Below are positions 16,740 to 25,810 of a stretch of 64,000 bases of DNA, in pieces. The notes beneath the pieces were generated by a model, which saw nothing but the letters and a program-made list of their open reading frames with translations, had not been told where the DNA came from and made no database searches. Each line of letters begins with the position of its first letter. Position 1 is the stretch's first letter. A program made the translations under genes and the position numbers. The DNA is from Treponema sp. OMZ 790. GTDB taxonomy: Bacteria > Spirochaetota > Spirochaetia > Treponematales > Treponemataceae. Where the stretch lies: NCBI RefSeq assembly GCF_024181285.1, contig NZ_CP051201.1, positions 124,001-188,000 of the forward strand. The letters are read 5' to 3'.

Positions 16740-17396
16740 TTATATGCCTTCTGAAAGAGCTTCTTTTACTCTTTCTCTGACAACCTTTTCTTCTTCTGTT
16801 TTCGGTTTGTCTTCGTCTGCGCCGCTGATGGCATTTTGTATGAGTTTATCCAAAGTTTTTTTGGATATGCTGTATAAAACTATGTAGGTGTAGTCATCGC
16901 CTGTAGGATTTCCGTCTGCATCAAAATATCTCATCTGAACCCAGTAATTGGTTTCAAGTTTAAATCCTGAGAGTTTTGTAGAAGTGACGGTTTTGACTAT
17001 GTCTTCAAGATAGCCTTCTATTCTGTCTTTGTCGCCTGCGGCCGCAGCTGCTGCCTTGCTTTCAACTCTTACCTTAACCATTCTAGCCATTTCTGAAGGA
17101 ACCGAAAAATCTCTTGTCCATAATTCCGCACCTTCCAAACTCTTTGACCTTGGTGATTCAAACTTAAATAGATAAACATCTTTGCCCTTATAGTCATCAG
17201 TTTTTTCGATAACATTGGGTTCTTCTGCTACCCAGCCGGGGATAGGTTTATCCCATTTAAGGTTTTTGTGGTCTAGAAGTTCCGGTTTTTTTACTTTACT
17301 GGAAACGGTTCCAAGCGGTTTTAATTTGTTTGCACAACCTAAAAGAATAAGGGCTGCAGCACCCGCAAGGATCATAATTTTAATTGCTTTTTTCAT
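16740..17396 (-). CDS. Envelope lipoprotein, function unknown
   Basis: The 218-residue protein has a lipoprotein signal ending ALILLGC (Cys about residue 21), then a soluble domain with DKPIPGWVAEEPNVIEK, a Pro-Gly-Trp-Val motif that recalls the LPP20 motif DWIEKVP in its neighbour. The start at 17396 has AGGAGG at the right distance; the frame upstream of it is not supported. It is co-directional with two more envelope genes upstream, with a 60-base gap to the next. No enzyme motif is visible. Confidence 0.75.
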   Translation of the reverse strand: MKKAIKIMILAGAAALILLGCANKLKPLGTVSSKVKKPELLDHKNLKWDKPIPGWVAEEPNVIEKTDDYKGKDVYLFKFESPRSKSLEGAELWTRDFSVPSEMARMVKVRVESKAAAAAAGDKDRIEGYLEDIVKTVTSTKLSGFKLETNYWVQMRYFDADGNPTGDDYTYIVLYSISKKTLDKLIQNAISGADEDKPKTEEEKVVRERVKEALSEGI

Positions 17397-17456
17397 ATCT
17401 TGCCTCCTAAAATAATGCAAATATATTTTTAAAATCAGATGTATTTTACACCCGAT

Positions 17457-18764
17457 TTAAAAGCCCGATTTAAATGTCAGGGTTTTTCCACGTAATATTA
17501 CTAATTTTATATTTTCAAAACCGGTAACCGATTCTGCCGTATCATAGATTACGGCTTCAAGATCATCGATAGTTCCAAAGAATGAAACGGCGTATTTTGT
17601 TTGTGCCGAAGAGCGGTATAAGGTTTTTATGTCGTTTACATTTTCGCTTAAAGCCTTTCTAAAGCGGGCCATGCTTTTACTGTCCGGTGTATCGTTTATA
17701 ATAATCTCATATCTTATACCTCGTGAATAAGCCTTAGCTAAAAGAATTTTTGCCTGATCTACTGCCATCGGCAAAGCCTTGTTTACCGCGGATTGAATTG
17801 CGTTTGATTGAGCATCATAGCTGCTTACGCGGCTGAAAGTTTTTTGGCTAGTGTAAGGAACTGCTCCGAGTAATTCTCCCGTAGAAGGATTAAATATCTT
17901 TAAGGTTATTTTTGCAGAGCCGTAGTATCCGTTTGTTTCATAACCGCCTTCTGTGACGGAATCTATTTCGATATATACATCAGCATTTAATTTTTGTGCT
18001 ATAAGCTGTATAGGCGTCATTCCTTCATCGCTGCTTTCCTGATATACAACTGCGTTGTCTTTTTTTAGTTTTTCAACTTCTTTGGAATCGATAGCCCGAT
18101 ATCCTTGTTTAAGAAGAAAGGCATTTGCACTTTCAACTGCGGCTTTGAGTAAAAACCTGTCGGCATTTGCTTCTTCGGCATCGAATACCATGTAGGTCAT
18201 ATTTTCTATATAATTATTCAAAAATTGAATATTTTTTTTACCTTCTGCCGAAGCTTGAGTTTCCTTTAAAATAAGGTCGGCATCTTTGACTGCGGGCTTA
18301 GAGTTTGTTTCTGTCTGCGGGATATTCTCGCTGCCGAAGACTAGATCGTCCATTGTTTCGTTTTTTGAAGAAATTTTACCGGTCATTCCAATCGACGAAA
18401 GAACTGCCGCAACTTCGTTCATTTTTACGGGGATTTTGATTTTGATTATATATATTTCTCCATTCTTGGATTTTTGTAAAACTTCCATTTTTTCGTTTAC
18501 GACATATCGGTTGGGATATTCCGTATCATATAATACTTCATTAATTCTTTGATAATTTGCCCTTTCGGCTTCCAAACCTATGATGTTTATGACGCCTTGT
18601 TGTATAGCGCCTATCTTTGCCTTGTTTATAGCCCGCAAAAAAGAAGCGTCTTCTCCAAGAGCTGTATATTCTTGTGTTTTTGTATCGAAAGCATCTTTAA
18701 AGCTTACACATGACAAAAAAAGAATGAATGCAGATAAAAACAAAAAAATTAACTTTCTTTTCAT
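17457..18764 (-). CDS. FlgT/CsgG-like lipoprotein
   Basis: The 435-residue protein has a lipoprotein signal (FILFLSC, Cys about residue 19). The N-terminal part (GEDASFLRAINKAKIGAIQQGVINIIG) resembles the FlgT N-domain pattern in which a protein family acts on repeated alanine-rich helices. The middle (DADLILKETQASAEG…, AQKLNADVYIEID) recalls CsgG/TolB-like nucleating domains, and the C-terminal region repeats the FlgT-like pattern (DAQSNAIQSAVNKALPMAVDQAK). It sits 19 bases downstream of 18784-20112, so they are likely co-transcribed. An envelope or motility-related assembly role is possible but not shown. Confidence 0.65.
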   Translation of the reverse strand: MKRKLIFLFLSAFILFLSCVSFKDAFDTKTQEYTALGEDASFLRAINKAKIGAIQQGVINIIGLEAERANYQRINEVLYDTEYPNRYVVNEKMEVLQKSKNGEIYIIKIKIPVKMNEVAAVLSSIGMTGKISSKNETMDDLVFGSENIPQTETNSKPAVKDADLILKETQASAEGKKNIQFLNNYIENMTYMVFDAEEANADRFLLKAAVESANAFLLKQGYRAIDSKEVEKLKKDNAVVYQESSDEGMTPIQLIAQKLNADVYIEIDSVTEGGYETNGYYGSAKITLKIFNPSTGELLGAVPYTSQKTFSRVSSYDAQSNAIQSAVNKALPMAVDQAKILLAKAYSRGIRYEIIINDTPDSKSMARFRKALSENVNDIKTLYRSSAQTKYAVSFFGTIDDLEAVIYDTAESVTGFENIKLVILRGKTLTFKSGF

Positions 18765-18783
18765 TATAATTCTCCTAAAAAAT

Positions 18784-20112
18784 TTATAACTTAATTGTGA
18801 CGCCTGCTCCGGCTGTAAATCTCAAAATAAGTCCTGTTCCCTTAAAAAGAGAAGCTCCTATTTTTATACCTATGTCTCCTCCGATTTTAAAATTCTTTGT
18901 TACAAGATAACTGGTATGCACAAAGGCTTTGATTCCTGTTCCTACAGGAATATGTATATTATCTTTAGAACCGGTTATAATCATTGTATAATAAAATTGT
19001 ACTGTAGGCAAGATTTGTAAGCGTTTAAAATATGTATTTCCTATTTCAGCTCCCCCGAAAATGCTGAAAGGAACTCCTTGTGACATCAACTCTTGAAAGC
19101 GGGGTTCAATGTTAAGTTCAGCACCGAAACAAGGTCTGATACGGTAAAATCCTCTTGCGGCTGAAACATTTATACCTGTGCTTAATGCCTTATCCTGTGT
19201 GCCTGTGTTATCTCTAAAAAATCCAAATTCGCCTAAAACATAAGGCCTGTATTCAAAGCGCCCGCGAGGTATTTCTCTAATTTGGTCTCCCAAATTTAAA
19301 GGATTCTTAGAATAAAGAACTAATCCTGCTGAAAAGTCGCTTTCAATTTTTGTAACGACGATTAAGCCGTATTCTTTTCCATCATCGCTTAGGATAACAT
19401 ATTCATCTCCCAGCTTGATGCCCATTTTTTTTCCGAGTTCGAAGTGAACGGTATTGTGTTCAGCCTTAATTATTCCGGTTTTTATTGTAAACTCTTTGAT
19501 TTTGCGCAGTTCAAGATCGAGTTTATCGGATAAGGCTTTAAATGCGGTACTGCATGACTTTTCATAAGTTTTATCTATAAAATTTACGTTTATATCGATT
19601 TTTTCTTTTAAATCTTCTTTTGAAGAATATATGTGTAATTCTAAAGTAAGGTTTATCCTATATCCGTCTATTTCTCCCCAAAATGTATCGTGGTACCGTT
19701 CTTTTTGAATCGAATAATATGTAATTACAGGCACTACTACATAGTAAGAGTTGATTGTTTTTTCCCAGTCATCTTTTGTAAAGGCTTCCAAACCCATTAA
19801 AACGGATTCAGGCAATTGAGTGTCGGCTTCTATCGATTGTTGTAAAAAACCGATAAACGTGCCTACATCATTTGAAGCAAGCCTATATTCCAATCCTATT
19901 ATATTAAACCTTTCAAGATTGAAGAATACGTTCATAATAGAGTCGTCTACCATTTCGATAAATTCATTTGTATTAACAAATTCATCAAAGATGTATCTGT
20001 CCGGATAGGAAGTTGCAAAAATTGCTATATCTTTTTTTTCGCTGATTTTTTGTGCGTAAAGAGTCGAGAAAAAAGAGATTATAAAAATGAGATAAACAAG
20101 ATTTTTTTTCAT
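18784..20112 (-). CDS. Secreted envelope protein, FlgT-like, possible beta-barrel C-terminus
   Basis: The 442-residue protein has a cleavable signal peptide (ending TLYAQ, about residue 20) without a lipobox. The first half is soluble and includes a FlgT-C-like segment (TGIIKAEHNTVHFELGKKMGIKLGDEYVIL). The last 150 residues have alternating hydrophobic strands (YRPYVLGEFGFFRDN, IRPCFGAELNIEP, LILRFTAGAGVTIKL), ending in hydrophobic residues, as in outer-membrane barrels. It is the first gene of the minus-strand envelope set. A small dyad (GAGAAGA…TCTTCTC, about 20126-20147) lies before it. Confidence 0.65.
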   Translation of the reverse strand: MKKNLVYLIFIISFFSTLYAQKISEKKDIAIFATSYPDRYIFDEFVNTNEFIEMVDDSIMNVFFNLERFNIIGLEYRLASNDVGTFIGFLQQSIEADTQLPESVLMGLEAFTKDDWEKTINSYYVVVPVITYYSIQKERYHDTFWGEIDGYRINLTLELHIYSSKEDLKEKIDINVNFIDKTYEKSCSTAFKALSDKLDLELRKIKEFTIKTGIIKAEHNTVHFELGKKMGIKLGDEYVILSDDGKEYGLIVVTKIESDFSAGLVLYSKNPLNLGDQIREIPRGRFEYRPYVLGEFGFFRDNTGTQDKALSTGINVSAARGFYRIRPCFGAELNIEPRFQELMSQGVPFSIFGGAEIGNTYFKRLQILPTVQFYYTMIITGSKDNIHIPVGTGIKAFVHTSYLVTKNFKIGGDIGIKIGASLFKGTGLILRFTAGAGVTIKL

Positions 20113-20241
20113 ACAGGGTGCCTTTTTGAGAAGATTTAAGGTCTTCTCTATAACCGATAAGCAGTATATAACATTTAATACGTATTTTCAAGTGAAATAC
20201 CTCTTAAACTGTTTAATAGTTTCTATACTTTATCACACATC

Positions 20242-20270
20242 TTGATTAAAATGATAAAAACTGATATATT
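20242..20270 (+). promoter_or_regulatory. Promoter of trxB-trxA-grdA
   Basis: TTGATT (20242-20247) and TATATT (20265-20270) are separated by 17 bases, 27 bases before the trxB ATG, with ribosome-binding site TAGGAGG. Confidence 0.65.
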
Positions 20271-20296
20271 TATATGGAAATATTTAGGAGGACTTT

Positions 20297-21250
20297 ATGT
20301 CAGAAAAATATGATTTGGTTATAATTGGTGGCGGTCCCGGCGGTATGGCCGCAGGAATTTATGCAGCCCGTTCAAAGTTAAAAACGGTTATTCTTGAAGA
20401 AAAACCCAATCAAGGCGGACAGTGCTATATCACTGAAGAAATCGAAAACTATCCCGGTTTCCCTGAATCTTCAGGACCTGCTCTGACCGAAGCCTTTCAA
20501 AAACATGCCGAAAAATTCGGTGTAGAATTCAAAAGAGCAAGAGCCGAAAAAATCGAGCTTGTTCCCAATTCACCTACACGCATCGTTCACGGAAGCGACG
20601 GCGTAAAATATGAATGCTTGGCTGTTGTTGTAGCAACCGGTGCAAGTGCCAGAGAGCTCGGCTGTAAGGGTGAAAAAGAACACTGGGGCAAGGGCGTTTC
20701 ATACTGTGCAACATGTGACGGCGCCTTCTTTGAAGAATGCGAAATCGTAGTTATCGGCGGCGGAGACTCTGCTGTTGAAGAAGCTATGTACCTCACAAAA
20801 TTTGCCGACAAGGTAACTATCGTTCACCGAAGAGATGAGCTTAGAGCTGCAAAATCCATTCAGGACAAGGCCTTTGCCAATCCCAAGATGGCCTTTAAAT
20901 GGAATGCGGTTGTTGAAGAAGTTTGCGGTGACGGTCTTGTAGACAGCGTTATCTTAAAGGATACAAAGACAGGAGAAACCTCCAAATTCGATACTGAAGG
21001 TGTATTCGTATTTATCGGACACAATCCTCAGACGACCTTTATTCAGGGTTTGGTTGACCTTGATGAAAACGGCTACATCCTCACAAACGGAAAAATGGAA
21101 ACAAATGTACCCGGCATTTACGGCGTAGGCGACGTTATCCAAAAAGAATCACGCCAGGTTGTTACAGCCGCCGCCGACGGTGCTCTTGCCGGTATTTGGG
21201 CAGGACACTATATCGACGATATCAAAGCCAAAATGGCTATGAACAAATAA
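20297..21250 (+). CDS. trxB: Thioredoxin reductase of the glycine reductase system
   Basis: This flavoprotein reduces thioredoxin with NADPH. The 317-residue protein has the FAD site GGGPGGMAAG (about residues 11-20), the redox pair in CATCDGAF (about 136-139), the NADPH site GGGDSAVEEA and the C-terminal FAD motif GIYGVGDV. It heads an operon with a special thioredoxin and selenoprotein GrdA, so its main job is probably to supply electrons for glycine reductase. Codon use is more GC-rich than in neighbouring accessory genes, which suggests high expression. A nine-bp inverted repeat (21259-21297) separates it from trxA. Confidence 0.96.
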   Translation: MSEKYDLVIIGGGPGGMAAGIYAARSKLKTVILEEKPNQGGQCYITEEIENYPGFPESSGPALTEAFQKHAEKFGVEFKRARAEKIELVPNSPTRIVHGSDGVKYECLAVVVATGASARELGCKGEKEHWGKGVSYCATCDGAFFEECEIVVIGGGDSAVEEAMYLTKFADKVTIVHRRDELRAAKSIQDKAFANPKMAFKWNAVVEEVCGDGLVDSVILKDTKTGETSKFDTEGVFVFIGHNPQTTFIQGLVDLDENGYILTNGKMETNVPGIYGVGDVIQKESRQVVTAAADGALAGIWAGHYIDDIKAKMAMNK

Positions 21251-21258
21251 GGAGATAC

Positions 21259-21297
21259 GATAAACAGTTCGGCAGGAATTCGGCCTCACTGTTTATC
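21259..21297 (+). promoter_or_regulatory. Intercistronic hairpin between trxB and trxA
   Basis: GATAAACAG and CTGTTTATC form a perfect nine-bp stem; the 21-base loop contains a weaker GGC…GCC pair. No T-run follows, so it may stabilise or process the mRNA rather than terminate it. Confidence 0.55.
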
Positions 21298-21336
21298 TGT
21301 CGAGTTTTGTGCAAAAAGTTTTTATAGGAGAAAAAA

Positions 21337-21654
21337 ATGATTGAATTGACAAAAGAAAATTTTGAACAAGAAGTTCATCAGTCAAAGGGTGTAACCTTTG
21401 TAGATTTTTGGTCGGACGGATGCGTCCCTTGTAAACAATTAATGCCTGATGTTCATGCAATGGCAGAACGCCATGCAGGAAAGGCTAAGTTTTGCTCATT
21501 CAATATTGACGGTGCAAGACGCGTTGCCATGAAGGAGCAGGTTTTAGGTCTTCCTACAATGCTCATCTATGTTGACGGCGAGAGAAAAGACAGCGTTACC
21601 GGAAGCGACTTAACCATCGATCAAATCGAAGAGATGGTAAAAAAATACATCTAA
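21337..21654 (+). CDS. trxA: Thioredoxin of the glycine reductase system
   Basis: The 105-residue thioredoxin has the active site WSDGCVPCKQL instead of the usual WCGPC. The GCVPC form is typical of the thioredoxins encoded beside grdA in amino-acid-fermenting anaerobes. The cis-proline region is visible as LGLPTMLIYVDGE. It should pass electrons from TrxB to the selenoprotein A/C complex. A terminator-like hairpin (21671-21710) separates it from grdA. Confidence 0.95.
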   Translation: MIELTKENFEQEVHQSKGVTFVDFWSDGCVPCKQLMPDVHAMAERHAGKAKFCSFNIDGARRVAMKEQVLGLPTMLIYVDGERKDSVTGSDLTIDQIEEMVKKYI

Positions 21655-21670
21655 TTGTTTTTAATCTTTT

Positions 21671-21710
21671 AAGCCGGAAGAAAGGTGATAAACTTTTTTG
21701 ACGGCTTTTT
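21671..21710 (+). terminator. Terminator-like hairpin between trxA and grdA
   Basis: AAGCCG (21671-21676) pairs with CGGCTT (21702-21707), with further AAAG/CTTT pairing inside, followed by TTT. It may lower grdA readthrough or act as an mRNA processing site; a separate grdA promoter is not clear. Confidence 0.5.
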
Positions 21711-21779
21711 GAAGATACGGTTTAATAGACCGTGGGCGGGGTTATCCTGCCTTAATAAATTTTATCCTAGGAGGATGCT

Positions 21780-22253
21780 ATGGTTGAATTGAAAACCAAA
21801 AAAGTCATCATAATTGGTGACCGAGACGGCGTTCCCGGGGAGGCTATTAAGCTCTGTGCAGAATCGGCAGGTGCTGAGGTTGTATACGCTGCAACCGAAT
21901 GCTTTGTCTGAACAAGCGCAGGAGCAATGGACTTGGAAAACCAAAAGCGAGTCAAAGATTTAGCTGAAAAATACGGTCCTGAGAACGTAATCGTTCTTTT
22001 GGGCGGTGCAGAAGCCGAATCTTCAGGTTTAGCCTGCGAAACTGTTACAGTAGGCGACCCGACTTTTGCAGGTCCGTTGGCTGGAGTCTCGTTGGGACTC
22101 TTGTGCTATCACGTGGCAGAACCGGAAATTAAGAGCCAAATAGACCCCGCGGTCTATGAAGAGCAGGTAAGCATGATGGAAATGGTTATGGACGTCAATG
22201 CTATTATCGCGGAAATTTCGGAATACCGAAATAAAGGCTGCAAATTCCTGTAA
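21780..22253 (+). CDS. grdA: Glycine reductase selenoprotein A (in-frame TGA = Sec44)
   Basis: GrdA carries the selenocysteine that takes the carboxymethyl group from the substrate-binding protein B and passes it to protein C as acetyl. Read with TGA (21909-21911) as selenocysteine, the gene gives 157 residues. The site is CFVU-TSAGAMD, with Sec as codon 44, as in known GrdA proteins. The start at 21780 has TAGGAGG at a good distance. The frame stays open to 22253 and both sides of the TGA match GrdA, so it is not a frameshift. A small hairpin (TTGG-AAAA-CCAA, 21933-21944) inside a longer imperfect stem lies about 22 bases past the TGA, where a bacterial SECIS belongs. Treating TGA as stop would lose the N-terminus. 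Confidence 0.97.
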
Positions 22254-22305
22254 TGCCTTTCGGAGCTTATGAGTTTTAAACCGTAGGCTTCTTTCGTGTT
22301 AGTCA

Positions 22306-22376
22306 GCGGTGCGGTACTACATAATGACACCATTCTTTAAAATGGAGCATTTTTGTAACCGCACCGCTTTTTTTAT
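22306..22376 (+). terminator. Terminator after grdA
   Basis: GCGGTGCGGT (22306-22315) pairs with ACCGCACCGC (22358-22367), followed by an eight-base T-rich run. The loop holds a second hairpin (CCATT…AATGG). The T-run overlaps the end of the convergent importer gene. Confidence 0.85.
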
Positions 22377-23557
22377 TTACATAGATTAAATTCTTTAAGA
22401 ATTTTTAACAGCATGTAAAAATTGTTACAGTAGATGTAGTTTTTATATTCTTTTCTTTCTTTTAAGGATAGAATTTTTTTATTTAATTCTTCCGCGTATC
22501 TTATTAAGTTCAAATTTCTGCCATTGATACCGCTAAAAGATGCACCACAGTCTATAATTATATCGGATTTTTCAATCAAAAGTTTTGCGTCATTCAATAT
22601 TTTATCGCTTATAGGTTCAAAAGATATTTGCGTAAGGGATTCTATGCTTAGAGCTTTTGCTATTGGTGTGTCCAAATCATTTTCAAATAGAATACCTGCG
22701 TTAAAAGTGATTTCATATTTATTAAGGAGGCGGTATACCGGAATCCCCTTGCCGTCACCCCCAATAATAAAAATTTTAGATGAGGTATCACGGTGTGCCA
22801 ACTCTATATTTCCTAAGAGGGTATTGTATGAACCTTTTTTTATGTCAAAAGCCTTACAAATTGAAGTATCGCTTATAATCTCTTCCGGTGTTCCGTAAAG
22901 ATAGTTGTCCTTGTCCAAAATTAAAACTATTTTATCTGCAATCTTAGGTATTAAATCTAGTTCGTGTAAGGAAAGAATGATGATCTTATTTCTATCTCTG
23001 GCTAAGGTGCGCAATATTCCCAAGAGGTCAATTTTATATCTGATATCTAAAAAAGATGTAGGTTCGTCAAGAATCATTAAGTCTGCCTCTTGGCAAATTG
23101 CCCTTGCAATCATTATCCGCTGTTTTTCGCCGTCGCTTAACGAAAGAAATTCTTTGTGCTTTAATCTCTCTCCTCCTACGATTTTTATTGCATCATCAAC
23201 AGCCAAGTGATCTGCTTCCGTCATTGTTCCAAATTTATTGGTGTGAGGATATCTGCCTGTTGCAACTATTTCTTCAGCAGTCATAAGATGAGGGTTTATT
23301 CTATCGGTTAGGACAACGCTCATTTTTTTTGCTTGTTCAATGTTGTTTAGTTTCTCGATGTCTTTTCCGCCTATAAAGATCTTTCCGCCTAATTTTTTAA
23401 TATGTTGAGTAATTGTTTTTATTATTGTGGACTTACCTGAACCGTTAGGCCCCATAAGGCAAAGTATTTGACCATGTTGTAATTCTATTTCTATATTACC
23501 TAGAATAATAGAGTTATTATATCCGACATTGAGTTCTTTTACGTTAAATAGTTCCAT
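22373..23557 (-). CDS. FecE/BtuD-type ABC importer ATPase with extra C-terminal domain
   Basis: The 394-residue ATPase drives a metal-chelate importer. Residues 1-250 are a normal FecE-type domain with Walker A GPNGSGKST (about 36-44), signature LSDGEKQR and Walker B LMILDEPTS. About 140 further residues follow, not found in ordinary FecE/BtuD proteins; they start near SSKIFIIGGDGKGIPVYRLL, include IIIDCGASFSGINGRN and resemble a small Rossmann-like or nucleotide/ligand-sensing domain. The gene overlaps the permease gene by 14 bases and is the last gene of the unit. The transported compound is probably an iron or tetrapyrrole species, given the chelatase genes upstream. Confidence 0.88.
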   Translation of the reverse strand: MELFNVKELNVGYNNSIILGNIEIELQHGQILCLMGPNGSGKSTIIKTITQHIKKLGGKIFIGGKDIEKLNNIEQAKKMSVVLTDRINPHLMTAEEIVATGRYPHTNKFGTMTEADHLAVDDAIKIVGGERLKHKEFLSLSDGEKQRIMIARAICQEADLMILDEPTSFLDIRYKIDLLGILRTLARDRNKIIILSLHELDLIPKIADKIVLILDKDNYLYGTPEEIISDTSICKAFDIKKGSYNTLLGNIELAHRDTSSKIFIIGGDGKGIPVYRLLNKYEITFNAGILFENDLDTPIAKALSIESLTQISFEPISDKILNDAKLLIEKSDIIIDCGASFSGINGRNLNLIRYAEELNKKILSLKERKEYKNYIYCNNFYMLLKILKEFNLCK

Positions 23558-24575
23558 ATTTTTTGTTTTTGCCGACCATCAGACAAATGACAATTGGAGC
23601 TCCTATAATTGATGTAATTGTGCTTAGGCTTAATTCTGTAGGAGCAAATAAGGTTCGTGCAAAATAGTCGCTTAAAAGACAAAAACTTGCACCCATTAGT
23701 GTAACTGCCGGTATTAGTATTTTAGGTTGTGAGGTTGAAATTGTAAGACGCGTTAAATGAGGAACGGCAATACCTACAAAGGATATAGGGCCTGCAAAAC
23801 CTGTAACACAAGCAGAAAGAATACTTGACAAAAAAATGAGTATCAGTCTAAAATTTTTAACATTTACGCCCATACTCTTTGCATAGTTTTCTCCCAGAAG
23901 ATAGGCTTGTAAGGGTTTTGATAAGCAGAAAACTCCTATCGTAGCCGGAATAATAATTATGCTTGAAATTTTTATCATTTTCCATGTGATACCTGAAAAG
24001 CTGCCCATTGACCACATAGTTAGATTTGTAATTTTATAGTCTGATGCAAAGGCTATCATAAAATTTGTTCCTGCAGAAGCTATGTAGCCTATCATAATTC
24101 CCACAACGATCAGTATTGAAATATCTCTTACCCGTTTTGCAAAAGTTAAGACCAAAAGCATTGATAGAATACTCCCTATAGCAGATGCAAAAAAAATCAG
24201 GAACAAAGAGTTAAAATTAATATTGAAGGTAAAATTAGTTAAAATTATAAATCCTACGAAGAGACGAGCTCCTGACGAGATACCTAATACATAGGGTCCT
24301 GCAATCGGGTTTCTAAAAAAAGTTTGTAATAGAAATCCCGATATTGATAAGGCAATACCGAAAAGAATAGCGGCAAGAATTCTCGGGAAACGTATTTTAA
24401 ATAGGACATTGTATTCCAAAGTGCTTGGAGTCCTTTCTCCTATACAGATATCCCAAATATCTTTTAAGCTAAAAGATACCGAACCCGAGACAATATTTAT
24501 TAATACCGCAATTATAAATAAAACTGTCAGGATTATAAAAACTATGATAATCCGCCTTTTCTTTTCGGTATTCAT
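23544..24575 (-). CDS. FecCD-family ABC importer permease
   Basis: The 343-residue membrane protein has about ten hydrophobic segments and the FecCD signatures RFPRILAAILFGIALSISG (about residues 49-67) and NPIAGPYVLGISSGA, plus GFAGPISFVGIAVPHLTR, the loop that contacts the ATPase. It forms the channel for the substrate delivered by the binding protein encoded immediately upstream (three bases apart). Only one permease gene is present, so the channel is probably a homodimer. Confidence 0.93.
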   Translation of the reverse strand: MNTEKKRRIIIVFIILTVLFIIAVLINIVSGSVSFSLKDIWDICIGERTPSTLEYNVLFKIRFPRILAAILFGIALSISGFLLQTFFRNPIAGPYVLGISSGARLFVGFIILTNFTFNINFNSLFLIFFASAIGSILSMLLVLTFAKRVRDISILIVVGIMIGYIASAGTNFMIAFASDYKITNLTMWSMGSFSGITWKMIKISSIIIIPATIGVFCLSKPLQAYLLGENYAKSMGVNVKNFRLILIFLSSILSACVTGFAGPISFVGIAVPHLTRLTISTSQPKILIPAVTLMGASFCLLSDYFARTLFAPTELSLSTITSIIGAPIVICLMVGKNKKYGTI

Positions 24576-24578
24576 GTA

Positions 24579-25736
24579 TTATTTTTTTTCTGCCGGAAGC
24601 GGGTTACTGAATAAGTAGAAATATTCCGTTTCGGTCAACTCTCCCGGTTTTGAATGAATTATTTTATTTAATTCTTCAATCATATCTGCAACGTGATCGG
24701 CACTTTGATAGTAGTTAGGTTTAACACCCCAGACTTTATTTTCTTTTACAGCTTTGAGATCTTTTAAATATTCTGCAAAAGTTATTAAATCTGCATTACT
24801 TTTAATGGCACTTCCATTTACGCTGTCATAGAATAAGAAGTCTGCTTTTTCTGCTCCCTTGTAGAACTCTTCGGCATTCATCTTTGTATTTCCGTTTTTT
24901 TCAGGATTTAAATCTTTGAAAATATATTCGATTCCAAGCATTTCAAACATCTTTACATTGTAATCACCTGCATTTCTAACATAAAAGATATCTTTTGACA
25001 TAAAAGCTGAAGCGAAGGTGGGTTTATTTACAGCTTTTTTATTCATTTCTTCTACTGCATTTATTTTTGCCAATTCTCTTTCATAGTATTTATCGGCTTC
25101 TTTTTCTTTTCCGGTTATTTCTGCGGCAAATTTTACCCATTCAAGACGGGCACGGGGATCGTTTTCCATGTGATTTGCAACCCCTATCCATTTAAGTCCT
25201 AATTCATTAAACTTGGAAATTATACCGGGTGTTCTTGCCATATTTTCATAAGTCAATAAAACGGCATCCGCATTTAATGCATGAAGCATTTCATAGTCTA
25301 AGGCATTTTTATTTCCGACAAATTTTATTTTACCGTCATCCATTCCCTTTTTTACTTCAGGTATTTTCCATGTGGCGGATTTTACGGCTGTTCCTGCAAT
25401 TTTATCTAATTCTCCGATAGGACGAAGAAGAGTCGCATGTACTGTCGATAAGATAACTAAAGATTTGACAGGAGTTTCAATAATATTAAGGTTTTCGGCT
25501 CCATTTATTTTTTTGCCTCTTGGAACGAACCAAACTTCCCGTCCTTCAACGTCAGTATACTTTTTTACTCCCTGTTCATAATAATCTACAGAGAAAGATT
25601 TAGCATACTTTAATTTTAATTGGCCTATTTTTTTAAGACCTATTTCATTCGTTGTTTCTTGACTTCCCTTTGCCCATGCCGATGTAAGAGAAAGCATCAG
25701 TATTGCGGCAAACCAAACGGTAATTCGCTTTTTCAT
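24579..25736 (-). CDS. Periplasmic binding protein of iron/tetrapyrrole-type importer
   Basis: The 385-residue protein has an N-terminal signal peptide (MKKRITVWFAAILMLSL…SAWA) and a type III binding-protein fold: LVILSTVHATLLRPIGELDKI, NADAVLLTYENM and a C-terminal EELNKIIHSKPGEL. The start at 25736 is chosen because AAGGGGA is nearby and the signal peptide begins there; a longer frame to 25817 would hide it. It begins a unit with the permease and ATPase, 175 bases downstream of the CobN-like gene and with its own likely promoter and operator dyad. The ligand is not determined. Confidence 0.88.
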   Translation of the reverse strand: MKKRITVWFAAILMLSLTSAWAKGSQETTNEIGLKKIGQLKLKYAKSFSVDYYEQGVKKYTDVEGREVWFVPRGKKINGAENLNIIETPVKSLVILSTVHATLLRPIGELDKIAGTAVKSATWKIPEVKKGMDDGKIKFVGNKNALDYEMLHALNADAVLLTYENMARTPGIISKFNELGLKWIGVANHMENDPRARLEWVKFAAEITGKEKEADKYYERELAKINAVEEMNKKAVNKPTFASAFMSKDIFYVRNAGDYNVKMFEMLGIEYIFKDLNPEKNGNTKMNAEEFYKGAEKADFLFYDSVNGSAIKSNADLITFAEYLKDLKAVKENKVWGVKPNYYQSADHVADMIEELNKIIHSKPGELTETEYFYLFSNPLPAEKK

Positions 25737-25810
25737 AATAATCCCCTTATGAAATTTAATTTTACTCCGTTTTAAGCGGCGGAGTATTCCGCTTTGCGGC
25801 TGAATGAGAT

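Noticed and set aside
21780..21911. Frameshift or nonsense mutation in grdA
   Set aside because: Both parts match GrdA in the same frame around TGA, which is the known selenocysteine position.
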